From assembly GCA_964369955.1 (NCBI GenBank), contig CAYJFQ010000018.1, forward strand, positions 1 to 25,037: a DNA stretch of 25,037 nucleotides, given 5' to 3'. This document shows, piece by piece, positions 6,845 through 13,834 of this stretch. Source of the stretch: CAYJFQ01 sp964369955 (GTDB lineage Bacteria > Bacillota_I > Bacilli_A > Erysipelotrichales > Erysipelotrichaceae). The notes beneath the pieces are model-generated. The model was not told the DNA's origin. It searched no databases and saw nothing but the letters and a program-made list of their open reading frames with translations. Both the position numbers and the translations under genes were made by a program. The stretch's first letter is position 1; each line of letters opens with the position of its first letter.

Positions 6845-7587
6845 AAATAGTAACATGGAATGTCAACGGCTTAAGAGCATGCATGACTAAAGGTTTTAGA
6901 GATTACTTTGATAGCACTAATGCCGATATCTTTTGTATTCAAGAAACTAAAATGCAACCAGAACAAGTAACATTTGATTTCCCGGGATATCACACTTACT
7001 ATAATAGTGCAGTAAAAAAAGGATATTCATCAACAGCTGTCTACAGTAAAGAAAAGCCTTTGAATATAGTCTTTGACATCGGCATTGAAGAACACGATCA
7101 AGAAGGAAGAGTAATCCTTGTTGAGTACCAAAACTACTGCGTAGTTTGTTGTTACACACCTAATTCAAAAGATGGACTTTTAAGACTAGACTATCGCATG
7201 ATTTGGGAAGATGATTTTAAACAATATCTTTTAAAACAAAATAAACCAGTAATCCTATGTGGTGATTTAAATGTTGCTCACCAAGAAATAGATCTAAAAA
7301 ACCCAAAAGGTAATACTAAAAACCCGGGATTTACAATTCAAGAACGTACAAAAATGACAGACTTATTACAAGCTAATTTTGTCGATGCATATCGTTATCT
7401 TTACCCTGAAAAAATAGAATATAGTTGGTGGAGTTACCGCTTTAATTCTCGTGAAAAAAATACAGGGTGGAGAATTGATTATTTTATCGTGGCTGATTCA
7501 TTGAAAGATAAAATAAAAGATTGCATTATTAGAACTGATGTCTATGGTTCTGATCATTGTCCAGTAGAATTGGAGATTGAACTATGA
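6841..7587 (+). CDS. exoA: Exodeoxyribonuclease III / AP endonuclease
   Basis: The 248 residues match the Mg-dependent exonuclease III (XthA/ExoA) family of the endonuclease/exonuclease/phosphatase fold. It cleaves 5' of abasic sites in base-excision repair. Catalytic residues are visible: Asn7 in WNVNGLRA, Glu35 in IQETK, Asp142 and Asn144 in GDLNVAH, then WWSYRFNSREKNTGWRIDYF, and Asp238-His239 in YGSDHCPVELEI at the extreme C-terminus. The length is normal for the family. GAGGT precedes the ATG, which overlaps the stop of the exporter subunit; its own stop overlaps the maf start. Its pairing with maf, a nucleotide-pool cleaner, is functionally sensible. Confidence 0.95.
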   Translation: MKIVTWNVNGLRACMTKGFRDYFDSTNADIFCIQETKMQPEQVTFDFPGYHTYYNSAVKKGYSSTAVYSKEKPLNIVFDIGIEEHDQEGRVILVEYQNYCVVCCYTPNSKDGLLRLDYRMIWEDDFKQYLLKQNKPVILCGDLNVAHQEIDLKNPKGNTKNPGFTIQERTKMTDLLQANFVDAYRYLYPEKIEYSWWSYRFNSREKNTGWRIDYFIVADSLKDKIKDCIIRTDVYGSDHCPVELEIEL

Positions 7588-8141
7588 TTATCTTAGCTAG
7601 TGGTTCACCAAGAAGACAAGAACTATTGAAATATATTACTACTAACTTTGAAGTAATAGTCGGAGACATTGAGGAAAACCTAGACCTTAGTCAAGGAATT
7701 ACCAAAGCCATTGAAAAACTATCTCTAGAAAAAGCAAATCATGTTTTTCAACAACACCAAGATGCAGTCGTTATCGGTGCAGATACAGTAGTAGTTTTAG
7801 ATCAAGAAATCTTAGGCAAACCAAAAGATCACAAAGATGCTTTTAAAATGTTATCTAAACTAAGTGGAGAAACCCATGACGTTATAACTGCAGTAACTAT
7901 TATCAGTAAAGAAAAAAAGCTAACTTTCAGCGTTATTACTGAAGTGAAATTCTATTACCTTTCTCCAAATCAAATAAATAATTACATCATTAACTGCCAA
8001 CCATTTGACAAGGCAGGAGGATACGCTATCCAAGATGATGCATGTTTATTTGTAGAATCAATAAATGGAGATTATAATAATATTGTTGGATTGCCAATTT
8101 CACGTCTTAACCAAGAATTAAATAAATTCTTAGGTATCTAA
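7584..8141 (+). CDS. maf: Maf-family nucleoside triphosphate pyrophosphatase
   Basis: The 185-residue Maf/YhdE-type protein hydrolyses dTTP/UTP or modified NTPs to monophosphate and pyrophosphate. The N-terminal LASGSPRRQELL phosphate-binding motif, GADTVVVLDQEILGKPKD (catalytic Asp67) and GGYAIQDDACLFVESINGDYNNIVGLPI are all present. The usual IQG reads IQDDA here, a small deviation. The start overlaps the exonuclease stop by 4 bases. A tRNA gene begins only 8 bases after the stop codon. Confidence 0.93.
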   Translation: MIILASGSPRRQELLKYITTNFEVIVGDIEENLDLSQGITKAIEKLSLEKANHVFQQHQDAVVIGADTVVVLDQEILGKPKDHKDAFKMLSKLSGETHDVITAVTIISKEKKLTFSVITEVKFYYLSPNQINNYIINCQPFDKAGGYAIQDDACLFVESINGDYNNIVGLPISRLNQELNKFLGI

Positions 8142-8149
8142 AGATATCT

Positions 8150-8224
8150 GCCGTTGTAGCTTAGTGGTATAGCGTTCCCATGGTAAGGGAAAGGTCGGGT
8201 GTTCAATTCACCTCAACGGCACCA
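8150..8224 (+). tRNA. tRNA-Thr (anticodon GGU), CCA encoded
   Basis: A 7-bp acceptor GCCGTTG/CAACGGC with discriminator A and an encoded CCA. A D arm with GCT/AGC stem. An anticodon stem TTCCC/GGGAA with loop ATGGTAA, giving anticodon GGT after the invariant T33. A T arm with a 5-bp stem (one G-U) and loop TTCAATT. The G1-C72/C2-G71 start fits threonine identity. It lies 8 bases after maf and is followed by a strong terminator, so it may share the upstream transcript. Confidence 0.92.
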
Positions 8225-8265
8225 TTTATACAAAATCTCAAGATTCCTTGAGTTAATAATAATTT

Positions 8266-8296
8266 AATAAAGCCTGCATATTGCAGGCTTTATTTT
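8266..8296 (+). terminator. Strong Rho-independent terminator after tRNA-Thr
   Basis: A perfect 13-bp stem (8266-8278 with 8282-8294, loop of 3), GC-rich in the middle, with A runs on the left and T runs on the right. It could work in both directions. Confidence 0.9.
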
Positions 8297-8323
8297 ACAT
8301 AAATGTAGATAATACTTATGTAA
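8295..8323. repeat. Inverted repeat TTACATAA-N13-TTATGTAA
   Basis: Perfect 8-bp arms (8295-8302, 8316-8323), about 90 bases upstream of the TATAAT (8413-8418) that probably serves the small membrane protein gene. It lacks a T tract in the right place for a terminator, so an operator is possible. The function is unproven. Confidence 0.35.
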
Positions 8324-8455
8324 TTGCTTATTTTAATTAAGCTTTTTTACTTAAAATTGTTAAAAATATGAAATAAAGTAAATAATATCTACTTATTTTA
8401 GTCTTTAATGTGTATAATTAAATAAACACAAACATTTAAAAAAGGGAAATTTGAT

Positions 8456-8899
8456 ATGAAGAAACTTAATTCAAAAGCTCTTTTATTATTTGTATTAGCG
8501 TTACTATTTATATTAACAGTAGGTGCAAAGCTATTGTTTTTATTAATGCCTCTTATCAACTTTTGCGTTTTTATCTTCCAAAGATTACTTACAATGATGA
8601 TTGTGCCACTAAGTGCCATCTCAACAATGAGCATTCTTGTTAAAAACTATTTCTCATTGATAAGTAATGATAATGTTGGAACTATTACAGTGTTGTTGTT
8701 GTCGATTGCCCCTACTTTAATGTTAATCTACGCATTATCTCATCTTAAACTAGAAAAGAAATTATTGAATCTATTACTAGTAATTTTATATGTGTTGATT
8801 TTTATTTTATTTCTAAATGGCGAATCAGTCATTATCCCGATACTTACTGGGATAATTGGGATATTTATTTATTGTACGATAAATAGCAAAGCTGAATAA
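8456..8899 (+). CDS. Small hydrophobic membrane protein of unknown function
   Basis: The family is not recognised. The 147 residues hold about four to five hydrophobic helices (roughly 8-28, 30-60, 75-95, 103-122 and 125-142) joined by short loops, and start with MKKLNSK. There is no cleavable lipobox and no conserved catalytic motif. The start follows AAAGGGAA. A TATAAT lies at 8413-8418 with no good -35, and a terminator closes the gene, so it is monocistronic. It sits directly before the phosphate operon but is separated from it by that terminator and by the phosphate promoter. A link to phosphate is therefore positional only. Confidence 0.65.
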   Translation: MKKLNSKALLLFVLALLFILTVGAKLLFLLMPLINFCVFIFQRLLTMMIVPLSAISTMSILVKNYFSLISNDNVGTITVLLLSIAPTLMLIYALSHLKLEKKLLNLLLVILYVLIFILFLNGESVIIPILTGIIGIFIYCTINSKAE

Positions 8900-8910
8900 T
8901 GAATGCTGTC

Positions 8911-8936
8911 AAAAGGTGACTTAAATCACCTTTTTT
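8911..8936 (+). terminator. Rho-independent terminator of the small membrane protein gene
   Basis: AAAAGGTGA (8911-8919), loop CTTAAA, TCACCTTTT (8926-8934) with a continuing T run. It ends four bases before the PhoP-box-like array of the next operon. Confidence 0.85.
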
Positions 8937-8940
8937 ATAT

Positions 8941-8995
8941 TTTACATAGATTTAACATAAAGGTGTCTTTTGTTTTAACATTCAATTTTTATAAT
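8941..8995 (+). promoter_or_regulatory. Pho-regulated promoter of the pst-pho operon
   Basis: TTTACA (8941-8946) and TTAACA (8952-8957) are spaced exactly 11 bases start to start, the repeat unit of the Firmicute PhoP box. A third TTAACA lies at 8975-8980, three turns plus one base further on. TATAAT (8990-8995) has no -35 match at the proper distance, as expected of an activator-dependent promoter. With a start near 9002, the repeats span about -61 to -22, the window known for PhoP binding at Bacillus activated promoters. The likely regulator is the PhoP encoded in the same operon, giving positive autoregulation under phosphate starvation (inference). Confidence 0.8.
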
Positions 8996-9038
8996 GGATT
9001 TGCGTTAAATAAAACGAATTATTCTAGGAGAAAGAAAA

Positions 9039-9899
9039 ATGAAAAAAATTATTAGTTTAATCTTATTGGTGATGATGTCACTTACATTAGTTGGATGTGG
9101 TTCAACTGATGGAGATAGCGGTTTTAGTGGGACTGTAACTGCTTCTGGATCTTCAGCATTAAAACCATTGGCTGATATTGCAGCTGAAAGTTTTATGAAC
9201 AACAACATGGATTCAACAATTGTAATCAATGCTGGCGGTTCAGGAACTGGTTTAAAAGATGTATCAGCTGGAACAGTTGACATTGGAAACTCAGATGTTT
9301 ATGCAGAAGAAAAATTAACTGCTGAGCAAGCAAGTGAACTAGTAGACCATAAAGTTTGTACAGTAACAATGGCTGCGGTAGTAAACAAAGACTTAGGAAT
9401 TACTTCATTAACACAACAACAATTAATTGATATCTTTACAGGTGTTACAACTAACTGGAGTGAAGTTGGTGGCCCTGATTTAGAAATCATGCTAATCACA
9501 AGACCTCAAAGTTCAGGCACACGTGCATTATTTGAAAAATGGGCATTAGCTGGAAACTCAGAGACTTCTAATTCATCTCAAGAAACTGACAATTCAGGTG
9601 AGTTAATTACTAAAGTTGAAGCTAACCAAGGTGCTATTGGATACGTAGCTATGTCATACTTCAATGATGATATTCAGCCGCTTGCAATTGATGGTGTGGA
9701 GCCAACTCTTGAGAACACCTATAACGGAACTTACCTAGTATGGGGTTACGAACATATGTATACAAAAGGTGAAGCTACAGATACTGTAAAAGCTTTCATT
9801 GACTACATGATGAGTGACGATTTTGCTAGCGAAATTGAGAATGCTGGTTATGGTGTTACTTCTAAATTATCAGAAACTGCTGTAGATAGTCATAAATAG
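9039..9899 (+). CDS. pstS: Phosphate-binding lipoprotein PstS
   Basis: The 286-residue substrate-binding lipoprotein of the high-affinity phosphate ABC importer. A signal peptide ends in lipobox LVGC (about Cys20). Ligand-contacting motifs are visible: ASGSSALKPLAD near residues 33-44, GGSGTGLKDVSAGTVDIGNSD (about 66-86) and RPQSSGTRALFEKW (about 156-169). The early part of the mature protein is short and rich in G/S/D. TAGGAG precedes the ATG. It is first in the operon, followed by a stable intercistronic hairpin, which commonly goes with higher pstS mRNA levels than the downstream transporter genes. Confidence 0.95.
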   Translation: MKKIISLILLVMMSLTLVGCGSTDGDSGFSGTVTASGSSALKPLADIAAESFMNNNMDSTIVINAGGSGTGLKDVSAGTVDIGNSDVYAEEKLTAEQASELVDHKVCTVTMAAVVNKDLGITSLTQQQLIDIFTGVTTNWSEVGGPDLEIMLITRPQSSGTRALFEKWALAGNSETSNSSQETDNSGELITKVEANQGAIGYVAMSYFNDDIQPLAIDGVEPTLENTYNGTYLVWGYEHMYTKGEATDTVKAFIDYMMSDDFASEIENAGYGVTSKLSETAVDSHK

Positions 9900-9909
9900 T
9901 TAAATTACC

Positions 9910-9931
9910 AGGAATGGCTAAGGCCATTCCT
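9910..9931 (+). promoter_or_regulatory. Intercistronic hairpin between pstS and pstC
   Basis: A 9-bp stem AGGAATGGC/GCCATTCCT with a TAAG tetraloop and no following T tract, so it is not a full terminator. It probably stabilises or delimits a pstS-only mRNA. Confidence 0.6.
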
Positions 9932-9956
9932 TAAAATAGTTAAGGATGAATAAATT

Positions 9957-10871
9957 ATGTTATTAAAAACATTAAAGTCAAAGAATTTTAAAAATGAAAC
10001 CTTAGGAAAGTCAATCATTACCTTCTTTGGAGTGTCGATGATTGTCTTAACTTTGTTGGTAGGATTCTTCTTATTTGTTAAGGGTGTTGAAACCTTTACA
10101 ACCCATGGGCACTCAATTAGTGAATTCTTATTTTCTTCAGAGTGGGCACCCCTTGATGATCCTAATCAAAATGGAGGTGGCTCTGTAGGGGCTAGTATTT
10201 ACATTTTTGGAAGTATTGTCACATGTGGCATTGCCTTATTGATTGCGACTCCATTTTCAGTAGGGGCAGCTATCTTTTTATCAGAAATATTATCTAAAGC
10301 AAATGCGAAGATTATTAGACCAGCTATTGAGATCTTTGTTGGAATCCCTTCTGTTGTTTATGGATGGGTTGGTTATACAGTTTTAGTTCCAATCATTAAA
10401 ATGATCCATCCAGAAGGTTCTGGAGACTCGGTTATTGCGGCAGCTATTGTTTTAGCAGTTATGATATTTCCGACAATCACAACTGTGGCTGCAGATGCGA
10501 TTAGTAATGTTTCTGATGATTATCGTAAAGGCGCATATGGCCTTGGTTCTACTCGTTGGCAGGTAATTAAGAATATTGTTTTACCTTCTGCAAAACCTGG
10601 AATTTTAACAGGGATTGTTTTAGGGTTGGCTCGTGCTTTTGGAGAAGCGCTAGCCGTAGGAATGGTTATTGGTAAAACTCGTGCTTTTCCAACTGATATC
10701 TTCTCTCCTACTTATAATCTTACTACTGCGATATCTGCAGATATGGGCAACTCAAGTGATGGCAGCGAATTAAATTCTGCTTTATGGACAATGGCACTAC
10801 TATTGTTTGTAATTACAATTATTTGTATTCTAGTAATTCACTTAATCTCTAAAAGATCGGAGGTTAAATAA
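9957..10871 (+). CDS. pstC: Phosphate ABC transporter permease PstC
   Basis: This 304-residue inner-membrane subunit has six hydrophobic segments. The binding-protein-dependent transport signature (EAA loop) is at about residues 190-235, including DDYRKGAYGLGSTRWQVI and LGLARAFGEALAVGMV. The motif PSVVYGWVGY is typical of PstC. It pairs with PstA to form the phosphate channel energised by PstB. The TAA stop shares its last base with the pstA ATG (TAATG), and the GGAGG for pstA lies inside the end of pstC, indicating translational coupling. Confidence 0.95.
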   Translation: MLLKTLKSKNFKNETLGKSIITFFGVSMIVLTLLVGFFLFVKGVETFTTHGHSISEFLFSSEWAPLDDPNQNGGGSVGASIYIFGSIVTCGIALLIATPFSVGAAIFLSEILSKANAKIIRPAIEIFVGIPSVVYGWVGYTVLVPIIKMIHPEGSGDSVIAAAIVLAVMIFPTITTVAADAISNVSDDYRKGAYGLGSTRWQVIKNIVLPSAKPGILTGIVLGLARAFGEALAVGMVIGKTRAFPTDIFSPTYNLTTAISADMGNSSDGSELNSALWTMALLLFVITIICILVIHLISKRSEVK

Positions 10872-11748
10872 TGAAAAATAGATATAAAAAAGTAAAATAT
10901 GCTGATAAGGCAATGACTGGAGTTTTTTTCTAGTTGGTGGCTCTTTTATATTATTGCTTTTATTTTTAGCGGGATATATTTTTTATCAAGGGTTTAAATC
11001 TTTTGACCCTGTTTATTTAACTTTTACTAATAAAGGAATTGGTAATCAATTATTTGATACAGTTTATTTGGTGTTTCTTTCATTACTAGTTAGTGTACCA
11101 ATTGGAGTGACTTCAGGTGTTTATCTTGCGGAATATGCGAAAAAAAATCGCTTAACAACATTTATTCGTATTTCAGTTAAGGCTCTATCTTCTTTACCTT
11201 CACTAGTAGTTGGTTTATTTATCCTATCGGTTTTTATTCTAATCTTAGGTTTAGAGCGTAGTTTATTTGTTGGAGCAATTGCAGTATCCGTACTGAGTAT
11301 TCCTTTAATTACCACTACTACAGAAGATGCTTTACTAAACTTACCACCTGAATATAAACAAGGTAGTATGGGATTAGGAGCGACTCATTTCCAAACTATC
11401 TGGAAAGTGTTATTGCCAGCTTGTCTTCCACGCATTATTACCGGGGTAATATTGGCAGCTGGACGTGGCTTTGGTGAAGCAGCAGCCTTATTATTCACTA
11501 CTGGTCAAGCATCATTAATCAGATGGAACCAATGGGATATTACTTCATTAAAATGTCCCTTAAATCCCTTTAGACCAGCAGAAACCCTATCTCTACAAAT
11601 CTGGGCAAGTAAAACAGAGGCTATTAGGCCAGATAAAGATGAAGTCGCAAACTTTGCGGCAATGATTTTAATAATATTAGTCTTATCTTTTAGTCTATTA
11701 TCAAGATATTTAAGTTATCGAATTGAAAAGAAAACAGGTGGTAAATAA
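10871..11748 (+). CDS. pstA: Phosphate ABC transporter permease PstA, frame broken at codon 20 (frameshift)
   Basis: ATG 10871 has an excellent GGAGG site (10859-10863) and a TAATG overlap with pstC, the same arrangement pstA has with pstB. This frame reads 20 codons to a TAG at 10931. Shifting by -1 in the T7 tract (10923-10929) restores a 292-residue PstA: MTGVFF then LVGGSFILLL, which completes the first membrane helix. The remainder is intact, with about six helices, the EAA loop PEYKQGSMGLGATHFQTI and GRGFGEAAALLFTTG. Starting instead at TTG 10954 would give 264 residues lacking the cytoplasmic tail and half of helix 1, and no ribosome site serves it. The break could be a sequencing indel, a real mutation, or programmed -1 frameshifting at T-TTT-TTC. 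Confidence 0.85.
10923..10933 (+). promoter_or_regulatory. T7 tract forming a slippery heptamer followed by an in-frame TAG
   Basis: In the pstA starting frame the codons read GTT TTT TTC TAG. The heptamer T-TTT-TTC (10924-10930) fits the X-XXY-YYZ rule for -1 ribosomal slippage, and the stop codon follows at once. AAGG (10907-10910) lies about 13 bases upstream, at a distance where SD-like stimulators act. No strong downstream stem-loop was seen. Slippage of one base gives exactly the frame of the rest of PstA. Confidence 0.5.
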
Positions 11749-12500
11749 TGAATACAACTCTAGAAATCAAAGATCTTAATCTCTACTATGGAGAATTCCA
11801 AGCTCTTAAAAATGTCAATATGACAATAAATCCTAATGAAATAACAGCTTTTATCGGACCTTCTGGGTGTGGCAAATCAACACTATTAAAGACAATTAAT
11901 CGTATGAATGACTTAGTAGAAGGTTGTAAAGTAACAGGAGAAATTCACTTTAATGATCAAAACCTTTTAGGCAACGTTGATGTTAATGAGTTAAGAAAAG
12001 AAATAGGAATGGTTTTTCAAAAACCAAACCCCTTCCCAATGAGTATCTACGATAATGTAGCTTACGGACCGAGAATTCATGGCATCACTAATAAAAAAGA
12101 ACTAGATGAAATAGTTGAAAGCTCACTGAGAGATGCAGCTATTTGGGATGAAGTAAAAGATCGTTTAAAAAAATCTGCGCTAGGACTATCAGGCGGTCAA
12201 CAACAAAGATTATGCATCGCAAGAGCACTAGCGGTTAAACCAAGCATCTTATTAATGGATGAACCAACAAGTGCATTAGATCCGATATCTACATCAAAGA
12301 TAGAAGACTTAGTAGAAGAACTAAAATCAAAATATACCATTGTAATTGTTACCCATAATATGCAACAAGCTACAAGAATTTCAGACAAAACATCTTTTTT
12401 CTTGTTAGGAGAAGTAGTAGAATCAGGATCAACAGAAGAAATGTTCTCAAACCCAAAAGACAAGCGAACTGAAGATTATATAACTGGAAGATTCGGATAG
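11748..12500 (+). CDS. pstB: Phosphate ABC transporter ATPase PstB
   Basis: The 250-residue cytoplasmic ATPase energises PstC/PstA. Walker A GPSGCGKST is at 37-45, the Q-loop region VFQKPNPFPMSIYDNVAYG is PstB-typical, the signature LSGGQQQR starts at 147, and Walker B LLMDEPTSALDP follows with Asp171-Glu172. The H-loop is in IVTHNM. The length is normal. The ATG overlaps the pstA stop by one base (TAATG). AGGTGG is the ribosome site. Confidence 0.97.
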   Translation: MNTTLEIKDLNLYYGEFQALKNVNMTINPNEITAFIGPSGCGKSTLLKTINRMNDLVEGCKVTGEIHFNDQNLLGNVDVNELRKEIGMVFQKPNPFPMSIYDNVAYGPRIHGITNKKELDEIVESSLRDAAIWDEVKDRLKKSALGLSGGQQQRLCIARALAVKPSILLMDEPTSALDPISTSKIEDLVEELKSKYTIVIVTHNMQQATRISDKTSFFLLGEVVESGSTEEMFSNPKDKRTEDYITGRFG

Positions 12501-12509
12501 GAGAAAAAA

Positions 12510-13148
12510 ATGAGAAATAAATATCAAAAACAATTGAATGACTTAAACCAAGAACTAATCACAATGAGTTCATTATGCGAGAATGCAATTTCGCTCTCAA
12601 TCAAAGGTTTTATTGAAGCAGATAAAGAAATAGCACAACAAGTATTCCTGATCGAAAAAGAAATAAATGAAAAAGAAAAAGAAATCGAGCAAGCGTGTTT
12701 AAAACTTCTCCTTCAACAACAACCAGTCGCAACTGATTTAAGAATCATTTCCTCAGTTTTAAAAATGATCACAGATTTAGAAAGAATAGGCGATCATGCT
12801 TCTGATATTGCGGAACTATCGAAGTACGCAAATAGCGGCCTAGCAATGCAAGATCTTAAGAAAATGGCAGAGGAAGCTATCAAGATGGTTAATCTAGCGA
12901 TCGACTCATATATTAAGTGTGATATAGAGTTAGCGAACTTTGTAATTGGGTATGACGACAAAGTTGATGATTTGTTTACTCTAGTTAAAAATGATATAAT
13001 CGAAGAAATTCGACAAGGATCAAGTGACCCACTTTCTAGCATTGATATGTTGATGATTGGAAAATATCTTGAGAGAATTGGAGACCATGCGACTAATATC
13101 GCAGAATGGGTAAGTTTCTCTATTGTCGGTAAACACCAGGAGGAATAA
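12510..13148 (+). CDS. phoU: Phosphate signalling regulator PhoU
   Basis: The 212 residues are all-helical with two PhoU repeats. Each repeat carries the metal-binding signature: LERIGDHASDIAE around 91-103 and LERIGDHATNIAEW around 188-201. PhoU links the Pst transporter state to the sensor kinase and represses Pho output when phosphate is plentiful. The ATG follows TAGGAG, 9 bases after pstB. The 3' end supplies the ribosome site CAGGAGG for the next gene. Confidence 0.95.
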   Translation: MRNKYQKQLNDLNQELITMSSLCENAISLSIKGFIEADKEIAQQVFLIEKEINEKEKEIEQACLKLLLQQQPVATDLRIISSVLKMITDLERIGDHASDIAELSKYANSGLAMQDLKKMAEEAIKMVNLAIDSYIKCDIELANFVIGYDDKVDDLFTLVKNDIIEEIRQGSSDPLSSIDMLMIGKYLERIGDHATNIAEWVSFSIVGKHQEE

Positions 13149-13150
13149 GT

Positions 13151-13834
13151 TTGATCGCGATCGTCGAAGATGATAATAACATTCGAGAATTACTAGTTTA
13201 CACTTTGAATAATACTGGATTTGAGGCAATAGGTTTTAGTAATGGCGATGATTTCTATGAAAGTTTAAAACTCAATAGTTATCAACTAGTACTATTAGAT
13301 ATTATGCTAACTAATGAAAATGATGGAATTGCAATATTAAAAAATCTAAAAAAAGAACAAGCTACCTCAAGGATACCAGTTATTTTATTAACTGCTAAAG
13401 ATACAGAATATGACAAAATAGTAGGATTAGATAGCGGAGCTGATGACTATGTCACTAAACCTTTTGGCATGATGGAACTTGTGGCTAGAATCAAGGCTGT
13501 CTTACGAAGGGTTAATACTAATGGTTCAGAGGAAGTTAAAGTCATTACTTATCAAGAATTGAAGGTTGATGATGGCGAACATAAGGTCTATTTAAAGAAT
13601 CAAGAAATAGAATTGACACTTAAAGAATATAAACTGTTAGTACTGCTATTGAACAATGTTGGTAGTGTTTTAAATCGTGATAAAATCCTTCAAAAAATCT
13701 GGGGATATGACTTTGATGGAGAAACTCGAACAGTTGATGTTCACATTCGTAGTCTACGTTTAAAACTTAAAGACTATGGTGATTACTTAGAGACTGTTAG
13801 AGGTGTAGGTTATCGAATTGGTAAAATTAAATGA
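13151..13834 (+). CDS. phoP: Phosphate response regulator PhoP (OmpR family)
   Basis: A 227-residue response regulator. The receiver domain has the acidic pair in VEDD, phospho-acceptor Asp50 in LLDIML, Thr/Lys in LLTAKDT and VTKPFG. The C-terminal winged helix ends TVDVHIRSLRLKLKD...ETVRGVGYRI, the OmpR/PhoB class. It starts with TTG at 13151, supported by CAGGAGG 8 bases upstream and the immediate IAIVEDD sequence. An ATGA overlap couples it to the kinase gene. Its place after pst-phoU makes a PhoP/PhoB role very likely, and the repeat array before pstS is its probable target. Confidence 0.93.
   Translation: MIAIVEDDNNIRELLVYTLNNTGFEAIGFSNGDDFYESLKLNSYQLVLLDIMLTNENDGIAILKNLKKEQATSRIPVILLTAKDTEYDKIVGLDSGADDYVTKPFGMMELVARIKAVLRRVNTNGSEEVKVITYQELKVDDGEHKVYLKNQEIELTLKEYKLLVLLLNNVGSVLNRDKILQKIWGYDFDGETRTVDVHIRSLRLKLKDYGDYLETVRGVGYRIGKIK

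Noticed and set aside
6389..7587. A mycoplasma-type code with UGA as Trp
   Set aside because: UGA terminates several genes at ATGA overlaps (for example 6390-6392, 7585-7587, 13832-13834), and Trp is encoded by TGG throughout.
10954..11748. TTG 10954 as the true, unbroken start of pstA
   Set aside because: There is no ribosome site, half of the first membrane helix would be lost, and the ATG 10871 with GGAGG and TAATG overlap continues perfectly after a -1 shift.
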